From Bacteroidales bacterium UBA3684 (GTDB lineage: Bacteria; Bacteroidota; Bacteroidia; Bacteroidales; P3): DNA of 11,710 nucleotides. The DNA is taken from assembly GCA_002372855.1 (NCBI GenBank), contig DFIZ01000015.1, positions 1-11,710 on the forward strand, given 5' to 3'. Positions 10,147 to 11,710 of the stretch are shown here, in pieces. The notes under the pieces were generated by a model. That model searched no databases. It was given only the letters and a program-made list of their open reading frames with translations, and was not told the DNA's origin. The translations under genes and the position numbers were made by a program. The stretch's first letter is position 1. Every line of letters starts with the position of its first letter.

Positions 10147-10252
10147 ATTATGGATAAATTAAGCTATGCATTGGGCCACAACATTGGCCACCAACTGATT
10201 GGTATGGGCTTGGGAAAGAGCCTGAACATTGACGATTATGCCGCCGCCATCC
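10147..10252 (+). repeat. 106-bp direct repeat, copy 1 (truncated fkp 5' end)
   Basis: Positions 10147-10252 are identical, base for base, to 11547-11652, at an offset of exactly 1400 bp. The copy starts three bases before the ATG of the isomerase gene and ends at GCCGCCATCC. Upstream of both copies the sequences are unrelated. Confidence 0.97.
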
Positions 10253-10281
10253 TCTACCTCCGCCAGCGCATGAGCCGCTGA
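10150..10281 (+). pseudogene. Chimeric remnant: fkp 5' end fused in frame to BtuF-like 3' end
   Basis: A 43-codon open frame. The first 34 residues (MDKLSYALGHNIGHQ...DYAAAI) are identical to the N-terminus of the FKBP-type isomerase at 11550. The last nine (LYLRQRMSR) are the C-terminal tail of the BtuF-like protein, ending MSR-stop instead of MSE-stop. The join falls in an 8-bp block (CGCCATCC, 10245-10252) present in both parents in the same reading phase. It contains only part of the isomerase N-terminal domain and no catalytic domain, so it is most likely a recombination scar. I see no consensus promoter directly upstream, so expression is doubtful. Confidence 0.9.
10245..10275 (+). repeat. 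31-bp direct repeat, copy 2 (BtuF-like gene tail)
   Basis: Identical to 8462-8492. Here it is followed by CGC TGA rather than GAG TAG, as if it were the tail of a slightly different allele of the BtuF-like gene. It lies immediately upstream of the DUF454 gene's stop (10286), the convergent arrangement expected if the DUF454 cassette once followed a complete BtuF-like gene. Confidence 0.95.
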
Positions 10282-10285
10282 GATT

Positions 10286-10660
10286 TCAATCGTCGTTCTT
10301 GGCGTTGGGGACCGCAAAGATGACCGTCAGCGCACCCACAGCGCCGACGGCAAGCACTATGGGCCGCGCCACCGAGGTGGAGGGGATGAAGACAAACGCC
10401 GAGAGGAGCACAAAAAACACCATCACCCCCACGGCGCCGGCCTTCTGGGTGGCCGTCATGCCTCCGTGCCTGTGGTAGGAACGGATATACTTGCCCAGCC
10501 AGGAGTCGAGCAGCCATTGCTGCAGACGCGGCGACGAGCGGTAGAAAAGCCACGACGCCAGCAGCAGGAACGGCGTCGTGGGAAGGCCCGGAACAATCAC
10601 GCCCAGCACACCCAAGCCCACACAAATCAATCCTATGGTGATATAGATTATCCTTTTCAT
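10286..10660 (-). CDS. DUF454/YbaN family small inner-membrane protein
   Basis: A 124-residue protein of the YbaN/DUF454 family, whose biochemical role is unknown. The family signature is clear: a first membrane helix with GLGVLGVIVPGLPTTPFLLLASWLF, then the SSPRLQQWLLDSWLGKYI segment and the HRHGGMTATQKAG turn. Two further hydrophobic segments follow at about 74-92 and 97-117. Length is normal. The ATG at 10660 follows the stop of the upstream membrane protein by 2 nt (TGAAAATG), so the two are almost certainly translationally coupled. Its stop is 4 bp from the end of the chimeric remnant on the other strand. Confidence 0.88.
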   Translation of the reverse strand: MKRIIYITIGLICVGLGVLGVIVPGLPTTPFLLLASWLFYRSSPRLQQWLLDSWLGKYIRSYHRHGGMTATQKAGAVGVMVFFVLLSAFVFIPSTSVARPIVLAVGAVGALTVIFAVPNAKNDD

Positions 10661-10662
10661 TT

Positions 10663-11412
10663 TCAGTTGCTTTTATTGTTTTCCTCCCATAATGGGTCGG
10701 TGGAATATCCGTTGAGTGCCGACTCCACGCTGCAGGCACACCCAAGGACGACGGGACGGTCGGGATACATCTCCCGATACAACGCCACACGGCTTTCCAA
10801 GTCCATGCCTGCGAGTGGGTCGCGATTGTCGTTGAGCCTCATTCCGAGCACCAGGGCCGGGTCGTGCCGCGGTGGCCGCCAGCCATCGTAAAGACAGTAT
10901 TCCGTATGGTAAAGGAACTTCATACCGGCGATGCGCTCCGTCATCGGATTGCCGTCGGGCACGCGGCCTTCATCGTAAGCCTTGCACGCAGAGCTGTAGC
11001 CTTTGCCGCAGCTGAGGGCGAACAGGACACAGAGCAGTATGCCAGCCAGGTACCACCACCTTGCGGAAGCGAAAACAGGGCGAACCATATTGCGCCACAC
11101 CAGCAGAAACAGAAACCACAGCGGCACAGGCATAAACATCACCCACATACCAAGAAACAGGCACCAGTAGACGTACACACATGTGCTGATGCCGCACAGC
11201 AAGGCATTCACGACCCTCAGCCGCGTCTGTTCCAACCTTGTGAAACCGATGACATTCAGAAAACTGACCGCCTGCACAATGGCGGCCCACAACACTGGAC
11301 GGCAGAAACCCACGTTACTTGCAACGTTGCCACAAATGCAGATTGCAACCAACAACACATTGACGCCCGGCACGACCTTGTGCCAAAAGCCACTCCAATC
11401 TTTCGCCATCAT
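10663..11412 (-). CDS. Multi-pass membrane protein, unknown function
   Basis: A 249-residue protein with about five hydrophobic segments, then a soluble C-terminal region of about 100 residues. The segments are near VNVLLVAICICGNVA, LWAAIVQAVSFLNVI, VVNALLCGISTCVYVYWCLF, WVMFMPVPLWFLFLLVW and YLAGILLCVLFAL. The tail carries KFLYHTEYCLYDGWRPPRHDPALVLGMRLN and a Cys pair (GCACS). I do not recognise a named family. The HTEYCLYDGWRPPRHDPALVLG block looks conserved-domain-like, and catalytic or redox roles cannot be claimed. I chose the ATG at 11412, preceded by an A-run; 11451 (ATG) and 11529 (TTG) extend the same frame. A possible -7 box at 11485-11492 supports a start at or below 11451. It is the first gene of a two-gene operon with the DUF454 protein. 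Confidence 0.75.
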   Translation of the reverse strand: MMAKDWSGFWHKVVPGVNVLLVAICICGNVASNVGFCRPVLWAAIVQAVSFLNVIGFTRLEQTRLRVVNALLCGISTCVYVYWCLFLGMWVMFMPVPLWFLFLLVWRNMVRPVFASARWWYLAGILLCVLFALSCGKGYSSACKAYDEGRVPDGNPMTERIAGMKFLYHTEYCLYDGWRPPRHDPALVLGMRLNDNRDPLAGMDLESRVALYREMYPDRPVVLGCACSVESALNGYSTDPLWEENNKSN

Positions 11413-11484
11413 TTTTTTTAACAGTTTTCCCGAATAACGGCAATATTGCATTTTTATTGCCCCGAAAAAAATATCGCCAGCGAG

Positions 11485-11516
11485 CAAAAATACGGCTTTA
11501 AGGGACCCGCCCACAA
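11485..11516 (-). promoter_or_regulatory. Possible promoter of the membrane protein/DUF454 pair
   Basis: TATTTTTG on the minus strand (11492-11485) matches the -7 TAnnTTTG box. The -33 element is weak: only TTG (11516-11514) at a 21-nt spacing. It would place the start of transcription near 11478, with a leader of about 65 nt before the ATG at 11412. It is weaker than the other three promoters in the window. Confidence 0.45.
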
Positions 11517-11546
11517 TAAAACCCGACAAACGCCGTTATTGAAAGC

Positions 11547-11652
11547 ATTATGGATAAATTAAGCTATGCATTGGGCCACAACATTGGCCACCAACTGATT
11601 GGTATGGGCTTGGGAAAGAGCCTGAACATTGACGATTATGCCGCCGCCATCC
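11547..11652 (+). repeat. 106-bp direct repeat, copy 2 (intact fkp 5' end)
   Basis: Identical to 10147-10252. In this copy the reading frame continues beyond GCCATCC into CGCGACGTGATGG, so it is the parental version and the other copy is the truncated one. Confidence 0.97.
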
Positions 11653-11710
11653 GCGACGTGATGGAGGGCCGGCCGGAACAGATGAGCGCCGCCGAGGTGC
11701 AGCAGGTGCT
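11550..11710 (+). CDS. FKBP-type peptidyl-prolyl isomerase, N-terminal part
   Basis: The first ~53 residues of a protein continuing past the right edge. The sequence MDKLSYALGHNIGHQLIGMG...IDDYAAAIRDVMEGRPEQMSAAEVQQ has the layout of the N-terminal dimerisation domain (FKBP_N) of FkpA/Mip-type isomerases: a YALG-type start, then DDYAAAIRDVMEG, then an E-Q motif. The catalytic FKBP domain would lie outside the window. No signal peptide is seen, so either the protein is cytoplasmic or an upstream start is missed; the shared repeat beginning three bases before this ATG agrees with the start. It diverges from the membrane protein gene. Its 5' end is duplicated 1400 bp upstream. Confidence 0.8.
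   Translation, partial: MDKLSYALGHNIGHQLIGMGLGKSLNIDDYAAAIRDVMEGRPEQMSAAEVQQV

Noticed and set aside
10147..10252. Pure assembly artefact
   Set aside because: Not excluded, but the junction shares only 8 bp between the parental sequences, too little for typical k-mer assembly to bridge, and both repeat copies have distinct flanks. Long reads would decide.
11433..11540. 9-bp inverted pair (AATAACGGC / GCCGTTATT) and a 10-bp palindrome GCAATATTGC near the membrane-protein start, considered as operators
   Set aside because: The arms are about 90 bp apart and the matches are short enough to occur by chance in A/T-rich DNA. No second instance elsewhere supports a binding site.
8462..11644. Simple tandem duplication of the btuF-fkp interval
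   Set aside because: The 8-bp junction would fit, but the two units carry unrelated genes. A plain duplication would also need complementary deletions or replacement, so joining two different alleles is simpler.
8462..11652. Insertion sequence or integrative element as the cause of the duplications
   Set aside because: There is no transposase or integrase in the interval, no terminal inverted repeats, and the direct repeats are pieces of the flanking genes rather than target-site duplications.

Overview
The window looks like chromosomal DNA from a fairly GC-rich member of the Bacteroidales (Prevotella-like; genus not resolvable from sequence alone). Three lines of evidence support this. Three genes have exact copies of the Bacteroidetes promoter (TTTG, 19-20 nt, TAnnTTTG). 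Start codons are mostly preceded by A/T-rich sequence rather than Shine-Dalgarno sites. Two lipoproteins have Bacteroidetes-style lipoboxes, one followed by an acidic surface-export-like signal. No rRNA, tRNA, CRISPR array, transposase or phage gene was seen.

Layout. Positions 1-3289 (minus strand) hold pyruvate phosphate dikinase (ppdK) and, downstream of it, the start of ATP-type PEP carboxykinase (pckA), a pair acting at the PEP/pyruvate/oxaloacetate node. A 9-bp-periodic hairpin lies between them. A gene-free stretch of about 550 bp (3290-3845) carries the ppdK promoter, an 11-bp G-rich tandem repeat inside a large imperfect palindrome, and a strong hairpin that probably terminates xerD. 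Positions 3846-5605 (minus) hold mtgA (peptidoglycan glycosyltransferase) followed directly by a XerD-type recombinase. Diverging from mtgA, 5780-8498 (plus) is a probable operon of gap (GAPDH), fabG and a BtuF-like substrate-binding lipoprotein. The lipoprotein gene is riddled with short-period repeats, including a palindromic heptad element inside its reading frame.

The most unusual part is 8462-11652. Between the BtuF-like gene and an FKBP-type prolyl isomerase (its 5' end is at the window's right edge) lie two unrelated minus-strand cassettes. One is an orphan surface lipoprotein. The other is a predicted membrane protein plus a DUF454/YbaN protein. The boundary between them is a chimeric scar: an exact 106-bp copy of the isomerase gene's 5' end, joined in frame through an 8-bp overlap (CGCCATCC) to an exact 31-bp copy of the BtuF-like gene's 3' end. 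This is the structure expected if two alternative alleles of the same btuF-fkp interval were joined by unequal, microhomology-mediated recombination, stacking two cassettes at one site.

Most genes are housekeeping (central carbon metabolism, fatty acid synthesis, cell wall, chromosome resolution). The btuF-fkp interval is the accessory part. No clearly new enzymatic or defence system was recognised.
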